DNA of 64,000 nt from Zingiber officinale (taxonomy: Eukaryota > Streptophyta > Magnoliopsida > Zingiberales > Zingiberaceae): contig NC_055989.1 of the NCBI RefSeq assembly GCF_018446385.1, forward strand, positions 132,893,004 to 132,957,003, given 5' to 3'. The position numbers and the translations under genes are program-made. Every line of letters starts with the position of its first letter. The first letter of the stretch is position 1. Under the pieces are notes generated by a model. The model was not told the origin of the DNA. It saw only the letters and a program-made list of their open reading frames with translations, and ran no database searches. Positions 51,635 to 63,153 of the stretch are shown piece after piece.

Positions 51635-52126
51635 TGTTGGGACCAAAATGTAGCTAGAGGGGGGGTGAATAGCTCGTCGCGATCGTCATGCTCGTCGTTG
51701 CTTGCTTCTTGGGATGATGTGCAGCGAAAATACAAGAAACACAAACAACAACGCTAACTCTAGGGATTTACTTGGTATCTACTTCAAGAAGAGATGACTA
51801 GTCCAAGGATCCACACACTCACGCACCCTCCACTATAAAAACACTCATTCTCGGTAACTACCGAAGGCGGAGAAGCCTTACAACCTCATAATACAACAAT
51901 GAAAAAGAAAGAAGCAAAATACAAATGAATCTTACAAGATTATAATGAAAACCCTAGCTTCTTCTTCTTCTTATTGCAACTTGCCTCTTGACTTGGATGA
52001 GCCTCCAAGAACTGGTGGTGAGGAAGAAAAGATCACTGTGGAGAGCTGCTGTGATCGTCTGTGAAGAAGAGATGAAGAACTGCCGAAGGAATCGTTCGCC
52101 AACGGCTTTATCCTGGCCAATGGTCG

Positions 52127-52480
52127 AATCCCAATCGATTGGATTGCTCCCAATCAATTGGGGAGGCTTTGGATCGATCGGCCGATCGATCCAGAGCGCC
52201 TCTGTGCTCTCCGGAAATACCCTGAATCGATTGCTCAATCGATTCAAAGCTTCTCGCGCGATTTCCAGCGCTCCAATCGATTGCCAGATTGATTGGAGAC
52301 TTCAATCAATCAATTGATCGATTCAAAAGCTTACTGTTCGCTCAGAAACTCTCCCAATCGATTGACCAATCGATTGAGGAAGTTTCAATCAATTACCTAA
52401 TCGATCCACAGCTTTTCTGCATAAAATCATGTCGCCCAATCGATTGAACCCCCCAATCGATTGTCCAATTGATTGGAAAT
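52127..52480 (-). repeat. Palindrome cluster, CCAATCGATTGG cores (type B LTR)
   Basis: CCCAATCGATTGG, GGATCGATCGGCCGATCGATCC-like and CAATCGATTG units recur about ten times. Same style as the type A cluster, with a different core. Confidence 0.88.
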
Positions 52481-52762
52481 CAAAAATCTGTGTAGAGCTT
52501 GAAATTAGCTTCGTTTTGCATCCGAGATCACCTCATTCTGATATCCGAGTCAAAAGCTATGGTCTTCGAAAGTTACTACGTCTGAACTTTCTAGTTCCAT
52601 GCCAACTCTCTATTGGACTTACGACAGCTAAGAGTTTGGTCAACTTTTGATTCATCTGGACTTTCTCTTTGTGCCAAGTGTCCGGTCCTCCATTACCCAC
52701 TTGAACTTCCTTCCACCAGATGTCCGGTCACTCTTGACCCATCTGGATTTCCTTGTGCCTCA

Positions 52763-55359
52763 CTTCATGTTGGTTGCTACTCGGAAAGCCTAGAGGTTCC
52801 ACTGTACAAAAATTTTGTACAAAGGTCTGAACCTTTTCCTAGCTACCATGTGTTCTTTTAAATTAAATTTTGGACCGCCTGCGGAACTTAACACGTTTGA
52901 TCCAAAACTTAATCTATTCGTTCTTTTAGGTTTTGACTTGGGTCTCCTGCGGAACTTAACACGTTCGACCCAAATCACCTTAAGTTATTAATTCCATTAA
53001 ATATTATTTTCCATAATTGATTCCCAGTACTGACGTGGCGAGGCACACGGCCTTCTTGGATATGGGAGCAACCACCACCGACTAGACAAAACCTTTTATG
53101 GAAAGCTAATATTTAATTTCCTAAAATAACTTTAGGTTAACCGAAAAGAACAATCAAATCACAAGGAAAAATAAAACAAAAGAACACAACATCGAAAAAC
53201 ATATTCGAAACACTAAAATCATATGCCTCTTGTATTTGGTATTATTTTCAAAAATAACTAGTATGATGCGGAAAAGAAAAATACTAGTTATACCTTTTAG
53301 AAAGACCTCTTGATCTTCTACCATATTCCTCTTCTAACCTCGGACGTTGTGTGGGCAACGATCTTCCGAGATGAGAACCACCTTTCCACCTTCCTTCTTT
53401 CTTCTAGATTTCGGCCACAATAAACTCCTCCAAGGATGAAGAATTTCGGCCACCACCAATGCTCCAAGGGATGCTAGAGACGAGGCTTGCTTTCTCTCCT
53501 TCTTCTCCTTCCTTGATCCGGCCACAAACAAAAGCTCCACCAAGAGATGAATTTCGGCCAACAAGAGGAGAGGAGAGAAATAAGGTCGGCCACCAAAACC
53601 AAAGAGGAAAAGAGGGAGAAAAATAATAGAAGTTCATCTCATGAAGACTCCTCTACCTCCTCTTTTATAATCCTTGGTTTTGGCAAATAAGGAAACTTTA
53701 ATAAAAACTTCCTTAATTCCTTTGCCATGAAAAAGAAAATTTAATTAATTAAAATCAAATTCCTCTTCTTAATCAACATGGCCGGCCACACAACAAACCT
53801 CCAATCAAAGGAAATTTAATTCAATCAAGAATTAAAACCTTCCTAATTTGTTTCCGGAAATTTATAAAAATTTCTCCAATAATTTAATCCCTTCATGATT
53901 GGTTTATAAAAAGGAAATTTAATAAATTAAAATCTTTCTTTTAAACAGATAAAAAGAAAATTATCTCTAAAAATTAAAATCTCTTTTAATCTACAAATAA
54001 GGAAAGATATCAAATCTTTTCTTAATCTTTTGTAGAAACTAATAAAAGAGAATTATTAATTTTTTAAACTTTCTTTTAAATCATGAACATGATTAAAAAG
54101 GAAAGTTTTTACCAAAATTAAAATCAACCTTTTAATCTACAAATAAGGAAAGAGATTTAGCTCTTCTCTTAATCTTTTGTAGAATCTTATAAAAGGAAAG
54201 ATTTAAATTTTTAAACTCTCTTTTAAAACATGTTATCCACATAAGAAAAATTTTAAAAAATAAAAATCCTTTTTATTTTAATTTGGGCCGGCCACACCAA
54301 GCTTGAACCCAAGCTAGGGCCGACCACCTTGAAGCACCCATGAACCAAACTTTGGTCGGCCCTAGCTTAGTCTCCAAGCTAGCTTGGCCGGCCCCTTATG
54401 GGATGGGTAAGAAGGTGGGTATAGGTGGGTATAGTACTCTATAATTAAGAGGCTATGATAGGGACCGAGAGGAGGAATTGGTTTTGGTCTCCCGATAAAA
54501 TTAAGCATCTCGTGTTCGCCCCGAACACACAACTTAATTTTATCAATAATAATTCATTCCACTAAAGAACTATTATTGAACTACCGCACCAATCCCAAAT
54601 TACATTTTGGGCTCCTTCTTATTATGAGTGTGTTAGTCTCCCTGTGTTTAAGATAACAAATGTCCACTAATTTAGTAAGTTATTGACAACTCACTTAATT
54701 AATATCTAGCTCCAAGAGTAGTACCACTCAACTTCATCGTCATGTCGGACTAAGTCCACCTGCAGGGTTTAACATGACAATCCTTATGAGCTCCTCTTGG
54801 GGACATTCTCAACTTAGATTACTAGGACACAGTTTCCTTCTATAATCAATAACACACACTATAAGTGATATCATTTCCCAACTTATCGGGCTTATTGATT
54901 CATCGAACTAAATCTCACTCATTGATAAATTAAAGAAATAAATATCAAATATATGTGCTTGTTATTTTATTAGGATTAAGAGCACACGCTTCCATAATAA
55001 TTGAGGTCTTTGTTCCTTTATAAAGTCAGTATAAAAGAAACGACCTCTAATGGTCCTACTCAATACACTCTTAGTGTACCAGTGTAATTATATAGTTAAG
55101 ATAAACTAACACCTAATTACACTACGACCTTCCAATGGTTTGTTCCTTTCCATCATGGTCGTGAGCTACTGTTTATAATTTATAAGGTACTGATAATATG
55201 ATCCTCTGTGTGTGACACCACACACCATATTATCTACAATATAAATTAATTGAACAACTACATTTATCATAAATGTAGTCATTTGACCAATGTGATTCTT
55301 ATTTCTAGATAAATGTTTATACCAAAAGCTAGGCTTTTAGTATACATCCTAACACTTCA
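52763..55359 (-). mobile_element. Solo LTR of family L, copy 2, with CTTCA target duplication
   Basis: Element 52768-55354 (2587 bp) starts TGTTGGTTGC and ends CATCCTAACA; CTTCA at 52763-52767 and 55355-55359. Colinear with 8555-12105. Contains the same GTCTCCCGAT, GTGTTCGCCCCGAACAC and long TA-rich blocks. Non-coding; nothing was inserted in this copy. Confidence 0.92.
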
Positions 55360-55772
55360 CTCACCATGTCTTTCCATCTGCCTAGCTTCACTCACTAGGT
55401 CTTTCACCTGGCTTCACTCACCAGGATTTTCCCACTGCCTGGCTTCACTCACCGGGACTTTCCATCTGCCTAGCTTCACTCACCAGGACTTTCACCTAGC
55501 TTCACTCACTAGGACTTCTCATCTGCCTGGCTTCACTCACCAGGACTTTCACCTAGCTTCACTTACTAGGATTTTCCAGTCAAGTATCCAGTCAACCTTG
55601 ACCTATTTGACTCTTCTTCACAATCTCCCCACATGAACAATTGCACCTGCAATCTTCATGTATTATCTCAATGTATTGTCAAACATCGAAACCCAAACAT
55701 CAAGACTCAAGCTTGAGCCAACTCAAGCTTAGTCAAACAAGTCAACCTTGACCTAGGGATATTGCACCAACA

Positions 55773-55934
55773 ATCTCCCCCTTTTTGATGTTTGACAATA
55801 CCTTTAAGTTAGGCTAATCTCATAACCTCAACTTTCTTCATGTCAATGTATGAATGATGATTTCCTTCATTCTCCCCCTTTCCTAGAGAGCAAACTCCCT
55901 TTTTAGGTAATAAAGGCCTAACTTAACCACACAC
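55773..55934 (-). other. Type B element internal sequence next to its polypurine tract
   Basis: ATCTCCCCCTTTTTGATGTT begins it; on the minus strand this is the purine-rich plus-strand primer site abutting the 3' LTR. The remainder is non-coding and stops at the type F LTR piece. Confidence 0.6.
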
Positions 55935-56598
55935 CAGATTTACTTGGTTTGTAACTGGAGAGGTTGCTAATTCAAGACAAGTGAAGCGTACTATTGAAAC
56001 TCCTTTGAGCGAGATTAGAGGTGGAGAAGCCCCGTACAATGATTAACAGTTCAAAAAATGAAAACAAAATTTATAAGTTCTTAATCAAGTGTTGTTTAAA
56101 TGAAGAGGACCAAGGTTCTATTTATAGTTTGCTGGTCAAAAGTGTCTGTTGGCTGATGTGGCATCTCTATGCGCCTCCAGCGGTGCACTTTATCTACTCG
56201 CAATAGCTCTTCAATGGCGCAATGATCAATTTTTATCGATATTCACGCGTTTGGATCGGTTAGGGCACTTAGACTATTGCTGAAGTGGACCTAAACTTTA
56301 TCTGCTGCAACGTCTCGAAGATAAGGCGCTTGTTCGATACCAGGTCACTCCGGCTTCTCGTCCCTTGGAAGCGTTGCACACATCCTTCTCATTCTTCAGT
56401 GTATTCTTTCGCAGTTCCTCGTCCCTCAGATGCATCGAGCTAGTCGACCCACTTCTTGTGTCATCCTTCTCACTATCTATGTCTTCCCTTCAACTTCTTG
56501 TGTTCCTAAGTTCCTGCACACTTACACACAAAGATCAAATACAACATGATCTAACTTAACTCAATTGATCACATAAAAAATTATCCAAGGTATTTACA
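55935..56598 (-). mobile_element. SIRE-like LTR (type F), partial, copy 2
   Basis: Matches 42745-43623 in its right half (TTCCTGCACACTTA, GATCACAT) and ends TATTTACA at 56598, followed by ATCTCTCTATTTTTT, the complement of a purine tract. The left end is truncated. Confidence 0.65.
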
Positions 56599-57780
56599 AT
56601 CTCTCTATTTTTTATATTCATCAACCCAAGGTTAAGTTAGGATAACAAAAACAAACAATAACATAAGTAAATATTGATTTTGCAATTTACTATAATAATT
56701 TGGCAATTATAACAAGTAGTAACAAAAGTTTAAATTCTAAAACTTATTTCTCCTCCTAAACTTATTATTCTTCCCCTTTGATTAGATTAAAAAAAGAAAT
56801 ATATATCGAAAACATCCGTAAAATTTTCTAAGGATGATTGAAATAGTAAACAAGTTTCAGAAATTTTTTCAAGATTTACTTTTCGAATATTCAAATTTCT
56901 AAAAATTAAAAACTAGATTTGTCAAAAAAAAATACTTTAAAAATTATTTTAAAGTGTCAAAAAAAAATCTTGAAATTTTTTTTATAAATAATAATCATAA
57001 TAATTTGAGAATATGATAAAAATTTAAAGTATAGAATATTTTTTATTTTGATCGTATAAAATATTTTAAACAGGTAAAATTATTTTTAAAAATAAAATAT
57101 TTAAAATTAGTTTTACAATTCTAAAAATAGGGCTGTTTTTTTAAATATTCAAAACACAAGGATAATTATCCAAAAAATTAGGTTTTTCAAAAGTTTATCT
57201 TTGAAAAATTTTAATTTTTAAATTACACTTTTCAATAAAAAATTCACAATAAATTATATAATCTTTGAAAAATCCTAAACAAATTATACTAATATATTAT
57301 CCATTTTTGAAATATAGGGAAAACATTTCAACAAAAAATATAAATATATTTTAACAAATATAATTCGTCTAATATAGAAACATATATTTTTAAAAAATAA
57401 ATATTTAAAAATTAATTTTTACCTTTAAAAATATTTCTAATTTTTCTGAGTGTGTAAAATAAAACATTTATTTGTAAAAAAAAAAAAAATTTGAAAATAC
57501 AATTTTTGAGAATTTTTAATATTCAAAATTATTTTTTTTGGTAATTAATTTATGAAAAATTATTTATCAATCAAAAAATTCTGAAAATATTTCTGCTAAC
57601 AGAAAATCTATGGTTTTATCACAGTTATAATTTTGAGAATAAAATTCAAACAATAAGTTTGTACAAAAAATAGCATATCAATTAAGTCAAACAAAAACTC
57701 TAATCTAGTAAATTTATTATTAATTTGATGGAGATCTAGATTAGGTATACTTTTTGAGCCTAATATAGGTTCCTACCTAC
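56599..57780. repeat. AT-rich internal region of a SIRE-like element
   Basis: About 1.2 kb, strongly AT-rich with many short A and T runs and no frame. Unlike 3000-4855 it shows no regular unit. Probably untranslated spacer between pol and the 3' LTR. Confidence 0.55.
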
Positions 57781-58341
57781 TTGATTCAAACCCAGAAGCC
57801 CAATTGATCGGCTGATCGATTGACCTCCCTTGACTTGCTTAACTCAAGTTCAAGAGTCTCCAAATCCAACATCCGGTCAACTGTGACCTATTGGAACTTC
57901 TCATGCCTAGCATCCGGTCAACCTTGATTTGTTGAGACTTCTTCACCAAGTGCCCGGTCAATCCTTTAACCCACTTGGACTTTTCTCCTCATGCCAAGTG
58001 TCCAGTCATCCTTGATCCACTTGGACTTACCGTCTCATGCCAAGTGTCCGATCCTCCATGACCCACTTAGACTTTCTTCCACTAGATGTCCGGTCACCCT
58101 TGACCCATCTAGATTTTCTTATGCCAAGTGTCTGGTCACTCCTTTGACCTACTTGGACTTCCCAACACTAGGTGTCCGGTCAACCTTGACCCACCTGGAT
58201 TTCCACGGGCCTTGTTTCACTCACCAGGTCTTTCCTTCTACCTAGCTTCACTTACTAGGGCTTTCCATCTGCTTGGCTTCACTCACCAGGACTCTCCATC
58301 TGCCTGACTTCACTTACCAGGACTCTCCATCTGCCTACCTT
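57781..58341 (-). mobile_element. Type B-like LTR fragment with 45-48 bp tandem repeats
   Basis: About seven copies of ATGCCAAGTGTCCGGTCA + CCTTGACCCACTTGG-type units (57900-58200), then GGCTTCACTCACCAGGAC repeats shared with 55355-55560 in the type B LTR. It is interrupted at 58342 by the type A element; ACCTT at 58337-58341 would be the left half of that target duplication. Confidence 0.6.
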
Positions 58342-59369
58342 TGTTGGGATCTTAGATGGCTAGAGGGGGGGGGGGGTGAATAGCCTCTTAAACACTTTAA
58401 ACACAAATTTCTACAAAGAAACTTGTTAGCACAGCGGAATTAGGAAACTAAAACAAAGAGGAAACAAGCACACTAACACACGGATTTACGAGGTTCGGGA
58501 ATAACTTGCCCCTACTCCTCGGCATATCCGTAAGGTGGACGACCCCTGATCTTCGGTAGATCGCACCCCGGATAAATTCCGGCTAAAGATCCTCCTTCTC
58601 GGTGGAGTAACCTCTCCTCAAAGTCTCAAGAAATATATATGTTAAAGCACAAGACTTACAGAGCTCGGTGGCAAAAGAAGAATGAACTAACGCTTACAAC
58701 CACGCGAGGATCAGTGGAAACAGAGAACTCACAGATAGCAGTTTCTCACCCGAGAGCTCAAGAACTTAGCACACCTCAACGATCAACAGAACGTTTTGTT
58801 TTCTTTTTTCACTTTCTTGCTTTCTAGTTGTTCTTTCCTCTCGCTTTTTACTGCTTCTTAAGCCCCTATTCTCTGCTGTCACAGATCGTGGTCAAACTGC
58901 ACAGGATCATCGCTGCAGCCAATCCCTCTTCCTCCTTACCTGGTTCTCTGAACTCACACCAATGAAATCACAGTCTTCACTGGTGTCTTCTGAACTCGAA
59001 CCAATCACCAGGAGTCAAGCGGATCGCAGCCAGATCACACCAGTAGCCGTTGATACTTCAAATGCACCATGCGCCGCGAATCACAGCAGAAAGGCCATTT
59101 GTCGTATTCCTCTTATGGACTTAATTTGAAATTAGGCTTGGAATGATACCTGTGATCCTGCAAACTCAAAGGCTAACAGCACAGAGGGTTATATCACATG
59201 AATCAGGCAGATCAAATGCAGTGGAGGAATCGCAGAAACAGCGAACAAATCTGATTGTATCACGGTCTCGTGAGACCGAGGAACCCTATCCTTCGTCTAC
59301 TGTAGAGGTCTGATATCCTGGATCTACGAAGAAGACACAGAATCTCGCCGTTCTTCTCAACGGCTAGGC

Positions 59370-59555
59370 CTGACCGATCAGGCTCCAACCTGATCGGTCT
59401 GGGAGTTTTCTGATCGGTCTACGGACCGATCAAATACATATGTTATTGATGTTTTCTCGCTGACGTGGTAAGTACCACAGTAATACCGCACATAGGCGCC
59501 GACCGATCCATGGAAACTTAGTTTCACTGGATCGGTCGCCGACCGATCCAATGTA
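59370..59555 (-). repeat. Palindrome cluster in the type A 3' LTR
   Basis: Repeated TGATCGGTCT / GACCGATCA, for example CTGATCGGTCTACGGACCGATCA (shown here as two arms around TACG). Corresponds to 49749-50090. Confidence 0.85.
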
Positions 59556-59584
59556 CCATGGAATGTCCACTTAGGTCCCTCTCT

Positions 59585-59865
59585 GACCTAATCCGGAGAA
59601 CGAGCTACCGAGCCCTCTCTGACCTAGTCCAGAGAATGAGCTATCGAGCCCTCTCCGACTTCCACGTCTGGTCCAGAGAACGAGCTACCGAACCCTCTCG
59701 GACCTAGTCCGGAGAACGAGCTACTGATCCCTCTCTCGACTTCGTCCGGTCCAGAGAACGAGCTACCGAGCCCTCTCTGACCTAGTCCGGAGAACGAGCT
59801 ACCGAGCCCTCTCTGACCTAGTCCGGAGAACGAGCTATCGAGCCCTCTCCGACTTCCACTTGCCA
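59585..59865 (-). repeat. 36-bp tandem repeats in the type A 3' LTR
   Basis: About eight copies of GACCTAGTCCGGAGAACGAG + CTACCGAGCCCTCTCT. A repetitive 80-codon minus frame here (GLGQRGLGSSFS repeats) is a by-product. Confidence 0.92.
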
Positions 59866-60029
59866 AGTTCCCATACTTGGACTTCTCCGTGCCAAATCTC
59901 CATACTTGGATTTTTCCCGTGCCACTTGATCAACCTTGATAATTAATCAAACCGAGTTTAATTAACATCTGATACAAACTTAAATCCGTGTCAACATCAA
60001 AACAACAGCCAAGTCAGACTGTATCAACA

Positions 60030-60044
60030 ATCTCCCCCTTTTTG
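60030..60044 (-). promoter_or_regulatory. Polypurine tract of the type A element
   Basis: CAAAAAGGGGGAGAT on the minus strand immediately before the LTR start TGTTGATACAG. It primes plus-strand DNA synthesis and proves the LTR is the 3' one. Confidence 0.9.
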
Positions 60045-60542
60045 TTGTTTGACAACACGATTTAAGTTTGGATCAGAAATGTTCTTATTTTCATAATTTT
60101 AGGGGAATCAAGATCCTCCCCCTAAGATGGATACACTACTAAATCAATAACGGGAATCAAGATCCTTCCCGTTATCTTCTCCCCTAAAATCAAGCCTTCA
60201 TACATCTCTAAACTTAGGTATCCTCTCCCCCTTTGTCAAACACCGAAAAGGTGCAAATGAGGTGATAAAACTCAAAAGACTCCCCCTTAACCCATACTGT
60301 CTTTTTCTTAATGTACCTAGAATTCCCTCTAAGTGTATTATGAGACAGTAATAAAGAAATAAGAGGCAGTCAAGATAAAGCATATGAACAGCATATCAAT
60401 AGCCAATAGGAAATGACACATAAAGAAAAACAGGAAAATGAGTAGCATAAATAGATGAAATAAGCAAATATCCAGGTCATACAAAAATATCCAACAAAAT
60501 AGCATCCAAAACACAGACAGTCAAAGTGACAAACAGAATGTA

Positions 60543-61973
60543 TCAATCAACGTCCTTAACACGATGAACATCATCATCATCTGCGGGAGGCACGTAACCC
60601 TGAGGCGGCATGCTGGAGCTCGAAGGTGGATGACCCGAGAAATGCTGCGGAGGTGGGTAGTTGGCCATCCAGCCCAGAAGCAGCTGCTGCGTCACCAACT
60701 GCTGACTGCGTAAGTCATCGTAGCGCTGGTCGATCCGAACACGCAGTCTATGGAGCTCAGCAGACAACAGCTCATCGTGCTGATCGAAGCGGCTCTCTAG
60801 CTCAGCGATCTGCCAGCACAGATCAGGATCGGCCTCATCAGCAGTAGGAGGAGGAGTAGCAACCTGTCGAGGAAGTGCCCGTGGTAACTCTCCCAGACCT
60901 CTCCCATCCTTCCACCGAACAGCCCCATTCTGTCCCAAGATACCGGACTTGGAAAATGCCCGTTTCCCAAGTCTGTAATCATGTTTGACCATCTTCACTA
61001 TCCTACCCTTAGACACATCTATCAGAAGGGTCTCGAGCCAATCTGTAATTATATGCCCATAAGGCATATAAACAGTGGAGCTGCTAGGCTGAGTATATGA
61101 GATGATCGAAGAATAGATGCTCGACATGATATCAAAATCGAGACGCCGACGCAAACCATAAAGCATCAGGCAGTGGTATGGTCGGATCTCTGCTAGAGGT
61201 TTGGATGTGATTGGAAGAAGACAGTTTGTGACTATCTTAAAAAGAATATAGTCAGGAGGAGATAGTCTCAGAGCCGCAAAAGTCGGAAACTCGACATCCA
61301 ACTCATCCAGTCCATCCGGTCTAGGGTGTCCAAAGAAATACTCATAGATAGTGTCAGGTGATACATCAAGTGGAGGAGGTAATTGTTCTGGTAAATCAGG
61401 ATAAATGGGAAAAGGATCTCCTGAACACATTCGGCAACCTAGATACCCAAAGAATTCTACGACGGAGAAATCGATAGTTCTCTTAGCGACTCTGGTTTTA
61501 TAAGCACCATCACTGGTCTGATGAAGATTGTTGTAGAATTCAGATACTAGGTCATAGTTGATGTCCCTTTCTAGGTAGACTAACGAGTCAAGTTTATAAT
61601 ATGCCAGGGTTTCGGATACAGAGGGACAAAACTCATCCATGTACTTTCGATCCACAGATCGACATGGTAGTAGCTTGAATGTCCTATGTTGAAACGCTTG
61701 TTTAAACTGTCGGTTCGGGAATCTCGAAGAAGAGGAAGGTTGAGGTCGGGAGGGTGCCTAGGACTTGGATTTCTCAGCAGATGACTTAAATGTACCCTTA
61801 CCGGCTGATTTCTTCCTAAATAGGTCAAAAATGGGACATGGTCAGGGCAAATGGGAGTCCACGGGAGCCACAGAGTCGAGAACCGAGACAACACACAGAG
61901 ATACACTTGAAAAGAAACTAAAATGCCAAAAATAAATAGATTTCGGGGAGAAAGGAAGTTACCTGGGCGCCAT
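60543..61973 (-). CDS. Third ORF of the SIRE-like element, predicted spliced, with an internal stop
   Basis: Lies between pol and the 3' LTR, where SIRE-type elements carry an extra gene. The main frame runs 61815-60543. A likely first exon, ATGGCGCCCAG (61973-61963), is followed by a GTAACT donor; the acceptor TATTTAG precedes 61815, giving a 147-nt intron and the start MAPRKKSAGKG. The joined frame is 427 codons with one TAG (61760-61758, codon 23). Downstream it is fully open. It resembles the putative plant transposon protein domain seen in such ORFs (LYLERDINYDLVSEFY, RTIDFSVVEFFGYLG), then a helical stretch (LESRFDQHDELLSAELHRL) and a Pro-rich acidic tail. No signal peptide or clear membrane span, so I do not call it an envelope. 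Function unknown; gag or RNA binding are possibilities only. Confidence 0.7.
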
Positions 61974-62094
61974 TTGAGGCTTTCGGAGAAGATGGAGAGA
62001 AGAGTCGGGACTGAGGAGTGGTTCGGCTAGGGTTTTCGGCGTGAAATGAGAGGACGAAGGATTGGGGGAAGTTAAAGGGGGTGATCAGATCATA
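61974..62094 (-). other. Leader region upstream of the third ORF
   Basis: Non-coding, moderately GC-rich on the minus strand (AACCCTAGCCGAACC). Between the palindrome cluster and the predicted start codon. Confidence 0.4.
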
Positions 62095-62370
62095 AGATCG
62101 GACGGCTGTCCGAATAGGAGAAATCCTGACCGATCAGGGAACGTCCTGATCGGTCAGGGAGTGTCCTGATCGGTCGTGGAGACCGATCAGGGAGCTTCCT
62201 GATCGGTCCCTGGACCGATCAGATGTGGATCAGTAAGGTCGATGCGTGCCAGTGTCTCCTGATTGGTCGTGGAGACCAATCAGATATCGAACAGAGAGGT
62301 GGAACTCTCCTGATCGGTCGTAGAGACCGATCAGATATCATCCTGATCGGTCCCTGGACTGATCAGTGTC
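62095..62370 (-). repeat. Palindrome cluster upstream of the third ORF
   Basis: At least six TGATCGGTC(N)GACCGATCA units in 275 bases, e.g. CTGATCGGTC GTGGA GACCGATCAG. Same core as in the type A LTR but outside it. Ends about 120 bases before the predicted start codon of the third ORF. Confidence 0.88.
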
Positions 62371-63153
62371 TGATAATCAGTGATTTTAGTCTCTGAAATT
62401 CGTATCGAAGGCTCTGAAACTTGGTTCAACAACTTCCAAGTTCAGAACCTAGGATCTGAAGAGCCCACAGATTATATTCAGTGATACCAATGAATATTTC
62501 CTAATGATGAGCTCTAATGATTTGGAATTATTTAGGGCTCGAAAGTTTCAGACACTTCATAACAAATGTGTTGAATCTCAAAGTTTCAAAACCAGAGAAG
62601 TTTGTTTTGTTTGTTTGCTGAAACTAAGGTAATAAATCTGACTCAGGCTATCGGTTCAAAATATATCCTTGCTATGAGTAGTTACAAGTTTGTCAAAATA
62701 TGTCAAAATTTCTTCACCAACTTGTCCTATTTTCAATCAAAATCAGGAAGGTATCAATCAAGGGTATCAATCAACACATGAACAAGGTTAGATGATTTCT
62801 AGACACAGGTCCAACCAAGATTCCTTGGTTGGAATATATGAGTAAGATCTAGGAGCCAAATACACATGAATTATGTAATGACCTTCCCCATACTCAATTT
62901 ATGTCTCTTCAACCTAATTATTCAAGCGATGCATGATACATTTTGAATAATTTGGTTGATTCTAGCATCTCACCCCATATTTAGCAAACAAAAATAATTT
63001 GTTAAACCTTATAGTTTGTGTGAGATGTCCCCAAGTTGTCCAAATTAATTTCCCAATTTCTCTTGTCATTTTAATGGTCCTTATTGATCATGATGTGGTC
63101 AAAATGACTTATTGAGCCAAACACATTCCCAATTCCCTCCTTAAATGACTAAA
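62371..63153 (-). other. Spacer between pol and the third ORF
   Basis: Just downstream of the pol stop the frame resumes as FSHLRRELGMCLAQ, the normal end of a SIRE pol. The remainder is AT-rich and non-coding. Confidence 0.6.

Larger units (their letters stand above)
51635..55772 (-). mobile_element. SIRE-like 3' LTR (type B), split by an L solo LTR
   Basis: Starts TGTTGGGACC (with TAGCTAGAGGGGGGGTGAATAG), ends GCACCAACA at 55772, and is followed by the polypurine-tract complement ATCTCCCCCTTTTTGATG, so it is a 3' LTR in minus orientation. Removing 52768-55354 and one target copy leaves about 1.58 kb. CAATCGATTG palindromes lie at 52127-52480. Only about 160 bp of internal sequence follows before other repeats. 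Confidence 0.82.
58342..60029 (-). mobile_element. 3' LTR (type A) of a SIRE-like element running off the right edge
   Basis: Plus-strand start TGTTGGGATCTTAG at 58342, end GTATCAACA at 60029, 1688 bp, matching the solo LTR at 49327-51003. It lies directly beside the polypurine tract and downstream of pol and the third ORF on the minus strand. Confidence 0.93.

Noticed and set aside
59624-59866. Repetitive 80-codon minus frame (GLGSSFSG repeats)
   Set aside because: It is the 36-bp LTR minisatellite read in one frame; not conserved as protein in the copy at 49468-49720.
61580-61906. Alternative 108-codon minus frame upstream of the third ORF
   Set aside because: It is another frame of the intron and second exon, with no family resemblance, while the spliced frame joins cleanly.
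60543-61973. Calling the third ORF an envelope gene
   Set aside because: No signal peptide, transmembrane span or coiled-coil fusion region is visible; position after pol alone is not enough.
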